DNA from: a bacterium
Lineage (GTDB): Bacteria > Bacillota > Clostridia > Oscillospirales > Acutalibacteraceae
Direction of reading: 5' to 3'
Assembly: GCA_022774755.1 (NCBI GenBank)
Contig: JALFLK010000021.1
Coordinates: 124,001 to 188,000 of the forward strand
Length of the DNA: 64,000 nucleotides
Of this stretch, positions 9,121-17,776 are shown piece after piece. Position 1 is the stretch's first letter. The number at the start of each line of letters is the position of its first letter. The notes below the pieces were generated by a model, which searched no databases, was not told the DNA's origin, and worked only from the letters and a program-made list of their open reading frames with translations. The translations under genes and the position numbers were made by a program.

Positions 9121-9798
9121 ATGGAAGAATTACAAAATAACATAGGATATACTTTTAATAACCCGGAATTGCTAAGGGTTGCTTTAACTCATTCCTCATA
9201 TGCTAATGAACATAAAAGCAAAAACATTCCCTGCAACGAGCGTCTTGAATTTTTAGGAGATTCTGTGCTGTCGCTTGTTGTATCGGAGTATATTTATAAG
9301 AACTGTCCCGATTTTCCCGAGGGAGAGCTAACAAAGCTTAGGGCTTCTCTTGTGTGCGAAGACAGTCTGTATAAATTTGCAAAGCAGATAAATCTGGGTA
9401 ATTACCTTATTTTAAGCCGAGGGGAACAGCATAACAAGGGTGCACAACGACCCTCGATACTTTCGGACGCCTTTGAAGCTTTGATTGCGGCTATATTCCT
9501 TGACGGAGGTAAAGAGCCGGCAGGGAAATTTATCCTTCGATTTGTTATTCCCGAAATTAAGGCGTACAAAAAGCACCCGGCTAAGGATTACAAAACAACC
9601 CTCCAGGAGATTATACAAAAAAACCCCGGAGAAATGCTTGAGTATGTTCTTGTGGGAGAAAGCGGTCCCGACCACGACAAACACTTTGTCGTTGAAGTGC
9701 ACCTCAACAGTAATGTAATTGGCAGAGGCGGCGGTAAAAGTAAAAAGCAGGCTGAACAGCAGGCCGCCCGTGAGGCATTGGGGCTGATGGGCTATTAG
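9121..9798 (+). CDS. rnc: Ribonuclease III
   Basis: Cuts double-stranded RNA in rRNA precursors and structured mRNAs. The catalytic signature ERLEFLGDSVLSLV starts at residue 40, a second acidic block is SDAFEALIAAIFLDGG, and a C-terminal dsRNA-binding domain follows (about 150-225, ending KKQAEQQAAREALG). The start at 9121 is chosen because TAAGG, overlapping the plsX stop, lies 9 bp upstream; ATGs at 9112 and 9115 are too close to it. The end of rnc overlaps the proposed ATT start of the next gene. Confidence 0.94.
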   Translation: MEELQNNIGYTFNNPELLRVALTHSSYANEHKSKNIPCNERLEFLGDSVLSLVVSEYIYKNCPDFPEGELTKLRASLVCEDSLYKFAKQINLGNYLILSRGEQHNKGAQRPSILSDAFEALIAAIFLDGGKEPAGKFILRFVIPEIKAYKKHPAKDYKTTLQEIIQKNPGEMLEYVLVGESGPDHDKHFVVEVHLNSNVIGRGGGKSKKQAEQQAAREALGLMGY

Positions 9799-10789
9799 TA
9801 AACATTCAAATGTAGCCTTTTTTATACCTCATAAAGGCTGTAAAAATCTTTGTTCATTCTGTAATCAGAGAGAAATTACAGGTCAGGCAGTTATGCCTTC
9901 TCCGGCTGAGATTGACGCTGTTTTGTCAGATTCTGCCGTGCGTATGGGCAACAGTGCAAAAAATGCCGAAATCGCTTTTTTCGGCGGTAGTTTTACGGCT
10001 GTTGACAGAGATTATATGGTTGCTTTGCTTGAAACTGCCAATAAACACCTTGATAAATTCGCCGGAATAAGAATTTCAACACGCCCCGACTGCATTGACA
10101 GCAATATTCTTGATATACTCAAACGCTACGGAGTAACTTCCATTGAATTAGGCGCCCAGTCAATGTGCGAAAGTGTGCTTAAAGCTAATTTACGGGGGCA
10201 CACGGCGAAAGATGTTGAAAATGCCTCTGACCTGATAAAAGAATACAGCTTTTCTTTGGGTCTGCAAATGATGACAGGGCTATACACAGCGGATTTTGAT
10301 AAGGACCGATACACAGCCCAATGCTTTATAAAAATGCATCCGGATACCGTCCGAATTTATCCGACAGTAATAATAGACAACACATTGCTTGCGGATTTAT
10401 ACAAAAAAGGTACCTACAATACTTATTCGCTGGAGGAGTCCGTAAAGTTATGCTCTGAGCTTATGCTTCTTTTTGAAGAAAACAAAATTAAAGTAATCAG
10501 AGTTGGCCTGCATTACAGCGAGAGCCTTGAAAAAAATATTGTGTATAACAATTATCATCCTGCCTTTAAGGAGCTTTGTGAAAATAGAATTTTCAGAGAA
10601 AGAATTGACGGAAAATTAACCGAAGTGTCTTCAAACAATATAACCGTTTTTGTTTCTCCAAAGTCAAAATCAAAGCTCATAGGTCAGCACAGGTGCAATA
10701 TAGACTATTTGAACAGCTTAGGATATAATGTTAAGATAAAAGACGATGACAGTTTAGAAAAATACGAAATTAGAATTATTGATACATAA
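9794..10789 (+). CDS. Elp3-like radical SAM protein, probable ATT start
   Basis: Radical SAM protein of the Elp3-like type often found between rnc and smc in Clostridia. The first ordinary start (ATG 9893) would remove the essential cluster motif. Upstream, the same frame is open back to a stop at 9785-9787 and encodes KHSNVAFFIPHKGC followed by KNLCSFCNQ, a CxxxCxxC motif. No ATG, GTG or TTG lies in that stretch. The best candidate is ATT at 9794, overlapping the rnc stop (ATTAG), with GGGG 10 nt upstream; it gives 331 aa with Cys at 16, 20 and 23. Later blocks: FFGGSFTAVDRDYM, RISTRPDCI, ELGAQSM, GLQMMTGL. There is no acetyltransferase domain, unlike full Elp3. Substrate unknown. Confidence 0.8.
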   Translation: MSKHSNVAFFIPHKGCKNLCSFCNQREITGQAVMPSPAEIDAVLSDSAVRMGNSAKNAEIAFFGGSFTAVDRDYMVALLETANKHLDKFAGIRISTRPDCIDSNILDILKRYGVTSIELGAQSMCESVLKANLRGHTAKDVENASDLIKEYSFSLGLQMMTGLYTADFDKDRYTAQCFIKMHPDTVRIYPTVIIDNTLLADLYKKGTYNTYSLEESVKLCSELMLLFEENKIKVIRVGLHYSESLEKNIVYNNYHPAFKELCENRIFRERIDGKLTEVSSNNITVFVSPKSKSKLIGQHRCNIDYLNSLGYNVKIKDDDSLEKYEIRIIDT

Positions 10790-10812
10790 TACCTGAAAAG
10801 TATGGTGAGCAA

Positions 10813-13800
10813 ATGCTTCTGAAATCTTTAGAAATACAGGGATTTAAAACCTTTCCCGACAAAACTAAATTAACATTCGATAACGGTATGACCGCCGTAG
10901 TCGGACCTAACGGTTCCGGAAAAAGCAACATAAGCGACGCAATAAGGTGGGTTCTCGGAGAACAGTCGCCAAAAAGTCTGCGTTGCTCTAAAATGGAAGA
11001 TGTTGTGTTTAACGGAACTGACGGAAGAAAACGACAGGGATTTGCCGAAGTTACGCTTACTATCGATAACAGCGACCGGCTTCTTCCCTTTGACGGCGAT
11101 ACTGTTGCAGTCACGAGGCGGTATTACCGAAGCGGTGAAAGTGAATATTTAATCAATAAGGCGTCGGTAAGGCTCAAGGATATAAATGAGCTTTTTATGG
11201 ATACGGGTTTAGGCCGTGACGGATATTCAATGATTGGTCAGGGCAAAATTGACAGCATAGTTGCGTCTAAAAGCGAAGACAGACGGGAAATTTTTGAAGA
11301 AGCTGCCGGAATCTCAAGATACAGATACCGAAAAATTGAAGCAGAACGAAAATTAAAGAACACGGAAGATAATTTGCTGAGACTGAGAGATATAGTTACA
11401 GACCTTGAAGAAAGAATAGGCCCGCTTAAAACACAGTCTGAAAAGGCAGAAAAATTCCTTGTTTATTCAAAAGAAAAGCGTGGTCTTGAAATAGGAATTT
11501 GGCTTGATACCCTGAGTAAATCTCAAAAGCTTTTAAAGGAACAGGATGATAAAATCATCATCGCAAAAAATCAGCATGATGAAGTCGCTTCGGCACTTGA
11601 AAAAATACAGTCCGAAAGCGAGGGTATTTATCTTAAATCGGGAGAATACGCCTCTTCAATAGACAACATAAGGCGCAATATTGCAGAATATACTGCAGAA
11701 CTCAATTCAAAAAAATCTTCGGTTTCCGTATATGAAAACGATATTTTACATAATGAAGAAAATATCAAAAGATTACAGGATGAGATTGATACACTTGAAA
11801 TCAGCGAGGCTGACACAGAAAAAGAAATTTCCGAAAAGGAAATAAAAATCAGCGAGATTTCAGAAGTTATAAACAACAAACAGAATAAATACAACGAAAT
11901 CGGTGAAAAACTTAACGATGTCAATGTTTCATCGGGCATAAGCGGCGACAGACTTCAGGAGCTTTCAGCAAAGCTTACTAAGCTTTCAGCAAACGGAGCG
12001 GACCTAAAGGTCGCTGTTCTTACAAGCCGTTCCGCAATCTCCGATTTAGACCAAAGGAAATCGGTTCTTGAAAGCAGTATTGACGCTAAAAAGAAAGAAA
12101 TCGGCGAATTAAAAGAGATACATTCATCATACGAAAATAAATGTTCAAATTTACAGGACAAAATTCAAAGACTTAACAATTCGCTGAAGGGGCTTGAAAT
12201 AAAGCATAATTCTTATAAAGAAAAATCAGAAAAATTAAAAAACACATCAGACAAGCTTCTGCTTGATTCAAAAGAAAAAGAACGTAGGGCAAGGCTTCTG
12301 GAGGACTTGGAAAGGAATTTGGAGGGCTTTTCCCACAGCGTTAAAATCATAGTAAAAGCTTCTAAAGCAGGTAAAATAGGCGGAATTTGCGGACCTGTAT
12401 CAAGGCTGATTAAAGTTCCTTCAGAATACACAGTCGCCGTTGAAACTGCACTTGGTGGTGCAATGCAGAATATCGTTACAGCTACCGAAGAAGACGCAAA
12501 AAGGGCAATTCGCTATTTAAAGGATAATGACGGCGGACGAGCTACCTTTTTGCCTGTAAATACTATTAAGGGAAAGGAATTAAAGGAATCCGGCGTTGAA
12601 AACTGCAACGGCTTTATCGGCATTGCCTCAGAGCTTTGTTCCTGCAGTCAGGAGTATTCACGGATTTTATCCTCGCTTTTAGGAAGAATAGTAATTGCGG
12701 AAAACCTTAATTCCGCTGTTGCAATAGCTAAAAAATACGGCTACAGATTTAAAACCGTTACCCTTGACGGACAGGTTGTAAACGCCGGCGGTTCCTTAAC
12801 AGGCGGTTCACTGGGCAGAAAGTCGGGACTTTTAAGCCGTACTGCCGAAATTGAAAAAATCAAATCAGAGGCTGAAAAGCTCACAGAACAATACAAAAAT
12901 ACAAACAGAGATTATGAGAAAGCTCTTGCAGAATGTTCTAAATGTGAGGCGGATATTTTAGGATTTAAGGGGGATTTATCCCTTTGCAATCAGGATTTGA
13001 TAAAAACTGTTGCTGAACTCAAGGCTTGCGATAATGAAATTGCTTCTGCGGAAAAAAATCTCAGCGAAATGGCTGACGAGTTAACGTCAAATTCTGAAAA
13101 AACAAAACAGCTTGCGGAAACAGGAGAAAATTCATCTGCTGAACTTGAGCGCATAAACTCGGAAATTTCTGCTCTTGAAGAGCAGATTGCTCTGATTTCC
13201 GGCGACAGGGCAACACTTTCTCAAAAGAGAGAGGAGTTATCAGACGAGCTTCAGAGTATAAGGCTTGATATTGTTACGCTCCAAAAAGACAGGGACGCTA
13301 TTAAAGCTGAAATTGAGTTTGCAAAGCTTAACAACCTTTCAAAGGTGAATAAAAAATCAGATATTAACAATCAGATTGAAATGTATTCATCAAAAGACAG
13401 CGACATCAGACGCAGTATAGAAAAGCTGAAAGAAGAAATTTCAAACATTGAAAATGCGGTAGATTTGTGCGGCAAAAAAATCGATAAGCTCAACAGTGAG
13501 CGTGATTCCCTTGTAAAACGAACTGCCGTTTTGCGCCAACAGGAGCGTGAGAAAACAAACGAACGAGAGTTTGTGGGCAGAGAACTTGCAAGACTTGAAG
13601 AAAGAAAGATTAGTCTTTCTAAACAATATGACGACATAACCGCAAAGCTGTGGGAAGAATATGAACTTACCGTCCGTCAGGCTCGTGAATCAGCCGCTGA
13701 AATTACCGATATTGCTCTCGGTCAAAGGCGGTTAAATGAATTAAAACAAAAAATTAAACAGCTTGGAAATATCAATGTTTCTGCTATTGAGGAGTATAAA

Positions 13801-14388
13801 GAAGTTTCTGAAAGATACGAGTTTATGAAAACACAGGTTGATGATGTGGAAAAATCTAAAAAAGAAATTGAACGGCTTATTGTTGACCTGACTAAAAAAA
13901 TGCGTGAGGTATTTATTCAGAGCTTTGAGCAGATAAATACAAATTTCACATATACTTTCAAAGAACTGTTCGGAGGCGGTACTGCGTCTTTGGCACTTAC
14001 CGACCCGGAAAATATACTGACAAGCGGAATTGATATTATTGTTCATCCTCCGGGAAAGATTGTTGTTCACCTTGACGCCCTTTCCGGCGGAGAAAAAGCA
14101 CTTGTAGCTATTGCTTTGTATTTTGCCATAATGAAGGTGCGGCCTGCTCCGTTTTGCGTTATGGACGAGATTGAAGCGGCGCTTGACGATGTAAATGTTG
14201 ACAGATTTGCTCAATATGTACGGAGAATGACGGACAACACGCAGTTTATTCTCATAACTCACAGAAGAGGTACAATGGAAGAAGCAGATGTTTTGTACGG
14301 AGTTACCATGCAGGATGAAGGTATTTCAAAGCTCCTTGAATTGAGAGCGACTGAGGTAGCTGAAAAATTAGGAATTAAAAGCAGATAA
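10813..14388 (+). CDS. smc: Chromosome segregation protein SMC
   Basis: Core ATPase of the SMC-ScpAB condensin that compacts and separates chromosomes. Walker A GPNGSGKSN starts near residue 31; long coiled coils (about 165-500 and 670-1000) flank a hinge (about 510-660, GGICGPVSRLI, with Gly-rich VNAGGSLTGGSLG). The C-terminal head has the signature LSGGEKALVAIAL near 1090 and Walker B CVMDEIEAALDD near 1117. 1191 aa equals the family norm. Followed 12 bp later by ftsY, a conserved pair. Confidence 0.97.
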   Translation: MLLKSLEIQGFKTFPDKTKLTFDNGMTAVVGPNGSGKSNISDAIRWVLGEQSPKSLRCSKMEDVVFNGTDGRKRQGFAEVTLTIDNSDRLLPFDGDTVAVTRRYYRSGESEYLINKASVRLKDINELFMDTGLGRDGYSMIGQGKIDSIVASKSEDRREIFEEAAGISRYRYRKIEAERKLKNTEDNLLRLRDIVTDLEERIGPLKTQSEKAEKFLVYSKEKRGLEIGIWLDTLSKSQKLLKEQDDKIIIAKNQHDEVASALEKIQSESEGIYLKSGEYASSIDNIRRNIAEYTAELNSKKSSVSVYENDILHNEENIKRLQDEIDTLEISEADTEKEISEKEIKISEISEVINNKQNKYNEIGEKLNDVNVSSGISGDRLQELSAKLTKLSANGADLKVAVLTSRSAISDLDQRKSVLESSIDAKKKEIGELKEIHSSYENKCSNLQDKIQRLNNSLKGLEIKHNSYKEKSEKLKNTSDKLLLDSKEKERRARLLEDLERNLEGFSHSVKIIVKASKAGKIGGICGPVSRLIKVPSEYTVAVETALGGAMQNIVTATEEDAKRAIRYLKDNDGGRATFLPVNTIKGKELKESGVENCNGFIGIASELCSCSQEYSRILSSLLGRIVIAENLNSAVAIAKKYGYRFKTVTLDGQVVNAGGSLTGGSLGRKSGLLSRTAEIEKIKSEAEKLTEQYKNTNRDYEKALAECSKCEADILGFKGDLSLCNQDLIKTVAELKACDNEIASAEKNLSEMADELTSNSEKTKQLAETGENSSAELERINSEISALEEQIALISGDRATLSQKREELSDELQSIRLDIVTLQKDRDAIKAEIEFAKLNNLSKVNKKSDINNQIEMYSSKDSDIRRSIEKLKEEISNIENAVDLCGKKIDKLNSERDSLVKRTAVLRQQEREKTNEREFVGRELARLEERKISLSKQYDDITAKLWEEYELTVRQARESAAEITDIALGQRRLNELKQKIKQLGNINVSAIEEYKEVSERYEFMKTQVDDVEKSKKEIERLIVDLTKKMREVFIQSFEQINTNFTYTFKELFGGGTASLALTDPENILTSGIDIIVHPPGKIVVHLDALSGGEKALVAIALYFAIMKVRPAPFCVMDEIEAALDDVNVDRFAQYVRRMTDNTQFILITHRRGTMEEADVLYGVTMQDEGISKLLELRATEVAEKLGIKSR

Positions 14389-14400
14389 AGGGATGAAATT

Positions 14401-15321
14401 ATGGGATTTTTCAAAAAAATAAAAGAGGGACTAAAAAAAACTCGTGACAGTATTGTTGGCCAGATAGATTCGATGCTAAAGTCCTTTACCAAGATTGACG
14501 AGGAGCTTTTTGAGGAGCTTGAGGAATTGTTGGTTATGGGCGATGTGGGTGTATCCACCGCTGAAGAAATCTGTAATAAATTAAGAGAAAATGTTAAGGA
14601 GCAGGGAGTTACAGACCCGGGAGAAATCCACAATATGCTCCAGGATATTATCAGCGATATGTTAAGCGGAGGAGAAGAGCTTAATATTGGAACAAAGCCG
14701 TCTATAATACTGGTTATCGGTGTAAACGGCGTGGGAAAAACAACTACAATCGGTAAACTTGCTCATCAGCTTAAAAACGACGGCAAAAAAGTTTTGCTTG
14801 CCGCCGCCGACACCTACAGAGCCGCCGCAATAGATCAGCTCCAAATTTGGGCTGACAGAAGCGGATGCGACATTGTAAAACAAAACGAGGGCAGTGACCC
14901 AGCCGCAGTCGTTTTTGACGCTATTTCTGCCGCTAAGTCAAGGAATGCCGATGTTATTATTTGTGATACCGCAGGAAGGCTTCATAACAAAAAACACCTG
15001 ATGGATGAGCTTTCAAAGATTAACCGTGTAATTGACAGGGAACTGCCTGACGCAGATAAGGAAGTGCTTTTGGTGCTTGACGCTACAACCGGTCAGAATG
15101 CAGTTAATCAGGCAGAACAGTTTAAACTTGCAACCGGCATAACCGGTATTGTTTTGACGAAGCTTGACGGAACAGCAAAAGGCGGAGTTGTGCTTGCCAT
15201 AAAACAGGGTCTCGGTATTCCTGTTAAATATATCGGCGTAGGCGAACAAATTGACGATTTACAGCCCTTTGACGCACATTCTTTTGCCAGCGCATTATTT
15301 GAAAACGGAGAAACAGAATGA
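14401..15321 (+). CDS. ftsY: Signal recognition particle receptor FtsY
   Basis: SRP receptor GTPase that docks ribosome-SRP complexes at the membrane. It has an N-domain (about 1-95), then G1 GVNGVGKTTTIGKLA (107-121), DTYRAAAIDQL, DTAGR (about 189-193) and TKLDGTAKGG (about 253-262), ending GVGEQIDDLQPF. At 306 aa it lacks the long acidic A-domain of E. coli, as usual in Gram-positives. The stop overlaps the rdgB start (ATGA). Confidence 0.97.
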   Translation: MGFFKKIKEGLKKTRDSIVGQIDSMLKSFTKIDEELFEELEELLVMGDVGVSTAEEICNKLRENVKEQGVTDPGEIHNMLQDIISDMLSGGEELNIGTKPSIILVIGVNGVGKTTTIGKLAHQLKNDGKKVLLAAADTYRAAAIDQLQIWADRSGCDIVKQNEGSDPAAVVFDAISAAKSRNADVIICDTAGRLHNKKHLMDELSKINRVIDRELPDADKEVLLVLDATTGQNAVNQAEQFKLATGITGIVLTKLDGTAKGGVVLAIKQGLGIPVKYIGVGEQIDDLQPFDAHSFASALFENGETE

Positions 15322-15920
15322 AATTTATAATTGCTACCAATAATCCTAAAAAGCTGGGAGAAATTGAGAGAATTCTTACCCCCTTGGGAATTGAAGCTGT
15401 TTCGGCAAAAGAAGCCGGATTAAAGCTTGAAAATGTGGAAGAAAACGGAAGCACCTTTGCTGAAAACGCATACTTGAAGGCTTATTCAGCCTATAAGTCC
15501 ATCGGAATGGCGGCTATTGCCGACGATTCGGGGTTGTCCGTTGACGCTTTAGACGGCGCACCGGGTATATATTCTGCTCGCTACGCAGGCGAAAATGCGT
15601 CCGACGTTGAAAGAATACAAAAGCTCCTCTCTGAGTTAAAAAATGTCAAGGCTTGTGACAGAACAGCTCATTTCACCTGCTCAATATGCTGTATTATGCC
15701 AAACGGAGATACCGTAAGGGCAGAGGGGATATGCGATGGTTCTATTGCTTTTGCACCGAAAGGAAAAGACAATTTTGGATACGACCCTGTGTTTTTGTAT
15801 AAAGGCAAGACCTTTGCGGAAATGAATTGTGAAGAAAAAGACGCAGTAAGTCACAGAGGTATTGCGCTCAGAAAATTAAGACTTGAATTGATAAAGTATT
15901 TGGAGGATAATGATGCTTGA
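15318..15920 (+). CDS. rdgB: XTP/dITP diphosphatase
   Basis: House-cleaning pyrophosphatase that removes dITP, dXTP and ITP from the nucleotide pool. TNNPKKLGEI (7-16), the metal/substrate block DDSGLSVDALDGAPG from residue 69, and FGYDPVF with SHRGIALRKL near the C-terminus define the Ham1/RdgB family. 200 aa is standard. It overlaps ftsY by 4 bp and the yhbY start by 8 bp. Confidence 0.95.
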   Translation: MKFIIATNNPKKLGEIERILTPLGIEAVSAKEAGLKLENVEENGSTFAENAYLKAYSAYKSIGMAAIADDSGLSVDALDGAPGIYSARYAGENASDVERIQKLLSELKNVKACDRTAHFTCSICCIMPNGDTVRAEGICDGSIAFAPKGKDNFGYDPVFLYKGKTFAEMNCEEKDAVSHRGIALRKLRLELIKYLEDNDA

Positions 15921-16212
15921 CAGTAAACAGAGAGCCTTTTTAAGGGGACAGGCTAATTCAATAGATACAATCCTTATGGTGGGAAAGGGAGGTATTTCAG
16001 AAACCTTAATGATGCAGGCTGACACAGCACTTACTGCGAGGGAGCTTATTAAGGGGAAGGTGCTTGAAACCTCGCCTGTCAGTTCACGAGAAGCGGCAGA
16101 ATATATTGCAGAAAAATGCAACGCCCAGGTTGTGCAGGTTATCGGCTCAAAATTTGTTCTTTACAGGAAAAACGAAGACGAACCCATATATGTGTTGCCT
16201 AAAAAAAGATGA
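15913..16212 (+). CDS. yhbY: CRM-domain RNA-binding protein YhbY
   Basis: Small single-domain RNA-binding protein of the CRM type, associated with pre-50S ribosomes in other bacteria. About 99 aa with the opening KQRAFLRGQAN, the GxxG loop GKGG, and IGSKFVLYRKN near the end. ATG 15913 is preferred to ATG 15910 because GGAGG (15902-15906) is then 6 nt away. The stop overlaps the nadD start (ATGA). Confidence 0.9.
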   Translation: MLDSKQRAFLRGQANSIDTILMVGKGGISETLMMQADTALTARELIKGKVLETSPVSSREAAEYIAEKCNAQVVQVIGSKFVLYRKNEDEPIYVLPKKR

Positions 16213-16811
16213 GCAGAATAGCTATGTTCGGGGGCAGTTTTAATCCTGTTCATAAAGCCCACAGGAAATTTACCGAAAAAGTGATTGAATCCCTTGAACT
16301 GGATAAAATATATATTGTTCCGACATACAGTTCCCCCCACAAGCAGGGCTTTGATATGGCATCACCGAAAGACAGATATAATATGTGCAAAATTGCATTT
16401 AAAGGCGTAGAAAAAGCGGAGGTTTCAGATATTGAAATAAACCGAAAAGGAAAAAGCTACACCTGCGATACATTGGCGGAGCTTAGTCGTACTCACTGTA
16501 ATGACCGAATATTTTTGGTAATGGGCGCAGATATGTATCTTACTTTACAGGATTGGAAAAATCCCGAAAAAATCTTTTCTCTTGCAACGATTGTCACCTT
16601 TCCTCGTGACAGCGATAATTATAAAAGCCTTAAAAAACATTCGGAATTTCTCAAAAATATGGGTGCAAAGTCCGTTATACTCAACGAAAAAGTAATTAAG
16701 CTGTCTTCCACAACCGTCAGGGAAAATATACGCAATAAAGAATTTGTATATCGGTTTTTGGACAAAGAAGTGTATAAATATATAGTGGATAACAATTTGT
16801 ATGGGATGTGA
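16209..16811 (+). CDS. nadD: Nicotinate-nucleotide adenylyltransferase
   Basis: Joins nicotinate mononucleotide and ATP to give deamido-NAD, an essential step of NAD synthesis. GGSFNPVHKAH (8-18) is the nucleotidyltransferase HxGH-type site, and SSTTVRENI near residue 166 is the matching C-terminal ISSTxIR motif. 200 aa is typical. Translationally coupled to yhbY and followed by yqeK, a standard order (yhbY-nadD-yqeK-rsfS). The Shine-Dalgarno is weak, in keeping with coupling. Confidence 0.95.
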   Translation: MSRIAMFGGSFNPVHKAHRKFTEKVIESLELDKIYIVPTYSSPHKQGFDMASPKDRYNMCKIAFKGVEKAEVSDIEINRKGKSYTCDTLAELSRTHCNDRIFLVMGADMYLTLQDWKNPEKIFSLATIVTFPRDSDNYKSLKKHSEFLKNMGAKSVILNEKVIKLSSTTVRENIRNKEFVYRFLDKEVYKYIVDNNLYGM

Positions 16812-16815
16812 TTGT

Positions 16816-17382
16816 ATGAGCTTTGATGATTACAAAAAGCTGATTAAAGGAAGAATGGGCGAAAAACGCTATCGCCACAGCGTTAATGTTTCAAAAGAAG
16901 CTGTTCGACTTGCAGAAAAATACGGTGCAGATGTTCAAAAAGCAAAGATTGCCGGTATACTGCACGATGTCACAAAGGAAACACCTTTTGATGAACAGTT
17001 GAAAATCATTACGGATAGTGGTATAATCTTGGATGATGTGCAGAAAAATTCTCAAAAGCTCTGGCATTCATTGTCCGGAAGCATTTTTGTTCAAAAGGAA
17101 TTAGGCATTGATGACGAAGATATAATCAATGCAATTAAGTATCATACATCCGGAAGAGCAGATATGTCTTTGCTGGAAAGGATTATCTTTATAGCCGATT
17201 TTACCAGCGAAGAGCGTGATTATGACGGCGTTGAGATTATGCGTAAAAAGGCTGACGAAAGCCTTGAAGAGGCAATGGCTTTCGGTCTTGCGTACACCAT
17301 CGCTGATTTGGCGTCACGCAATCTTCCGATTCATCCCAATGCTTTGGAAGCGTACAATCAAATTATGATTAATAGAAAATAA
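16816..17382 (+). CDS. yqeK: HD-domain hydrolase YqeK
   Basis: HD-domain protein of the YqeK family; members have been described as diadenosine tetraphosphate (Ap4A) hydrolases. RYRHSVNVS near 17-25 and HDVTKE with H50-D51 supply metal ligands; IADFTSEERDYDGV follows. Start ATG 16816 (MSFDDYKKLIKGRMGEKRY) is favoured over ATG 16801, which would overlap nadD and add MGCDC. 188 aa from this start. Lies between nadD and rsfS as in many Firmicutes. Confidence 0.9.
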   Translation: MSFDDYKKLIKGRMGEKRYRHSVNVSKEAVRLAEKYGADVQKAKIAGILHDVTKETPFDEQLKIITDSGIILDDVQKNSQKLWHSLSGSIFVQKELGIDDEDIINAIKYHTSGRADMSLLERIIFIADFTSEERDYDGVEIMRKKADESLEEAMAFGLAYTIADLASRNLPIHPNALEAYNQIMINRK

Positions 17383-17399
17383 CCTGAAAGGATTTTTAT

Positions 17400-17753
17400 A
17401 TGACAAGTTATGAACAGGCTGTTGAAACAGCTAAAATTTTAAGCAGTAAAAAGGGCAGGGATATTAAAGTTCTTGAGATTTCGGATGTATCTGTTCTTGC
17501 CGATTATATGGTTATTGCAACCGGTACAAGCAGTACCCAGGTTAAGGCGCTTGCCGAAGCTGTGGAGGAAAAGCTTGATGAAAAAGGAATCTCGGTAAGC
17601 CACATTGAGGGCTATCGGTCAAACAGTTGGATTTTGCTTGACTATGTAGATGTTATTGTGCATGTTTTCAGCAACGAAGCCAGAGAGTATTATGATTTGG
17701 AAAGACTTTGGGAGGACGGAAAGGAAATTGACCTTTCCTCCGTTATTGATTAA
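17400..17753 (+). CDS. rsfS: Ribosomal silencing factor RsfS
   Basis: Binds L14 on the 50S subunit and prevents subunit joining when nutrients are scarce. 117 aa of the Iojap/RsfS family with [46 protein letters not shown] and [16 protein letters not shown] Shine-Dalgarno at the right distance. It closes the nadD-yqeK-rsfS set and is followed by leuS 23 bp later. Confidence 0.96.
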   Translation: MTSYEQAVETAKILSSKKGRDIKVLEISDVSVLADYMVIATGTSSTQVKALAEAVEEKLDEKGISVSHIEGYRSNSWILLDYVDVIVHVFSNEAREYYDLERLWEDGKEIDLSSVID

Positions 17754-17776
17754 GAAAACCTTGGGAGGCGTTACCA

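Noticed and set aside
13741-14262. 173-codon minus-strand frame inside smc
   Set aside because: Lies over the conserved ATPase head of SMC; composition reflects the reverse of Lys/Glu-rich coding sequence.
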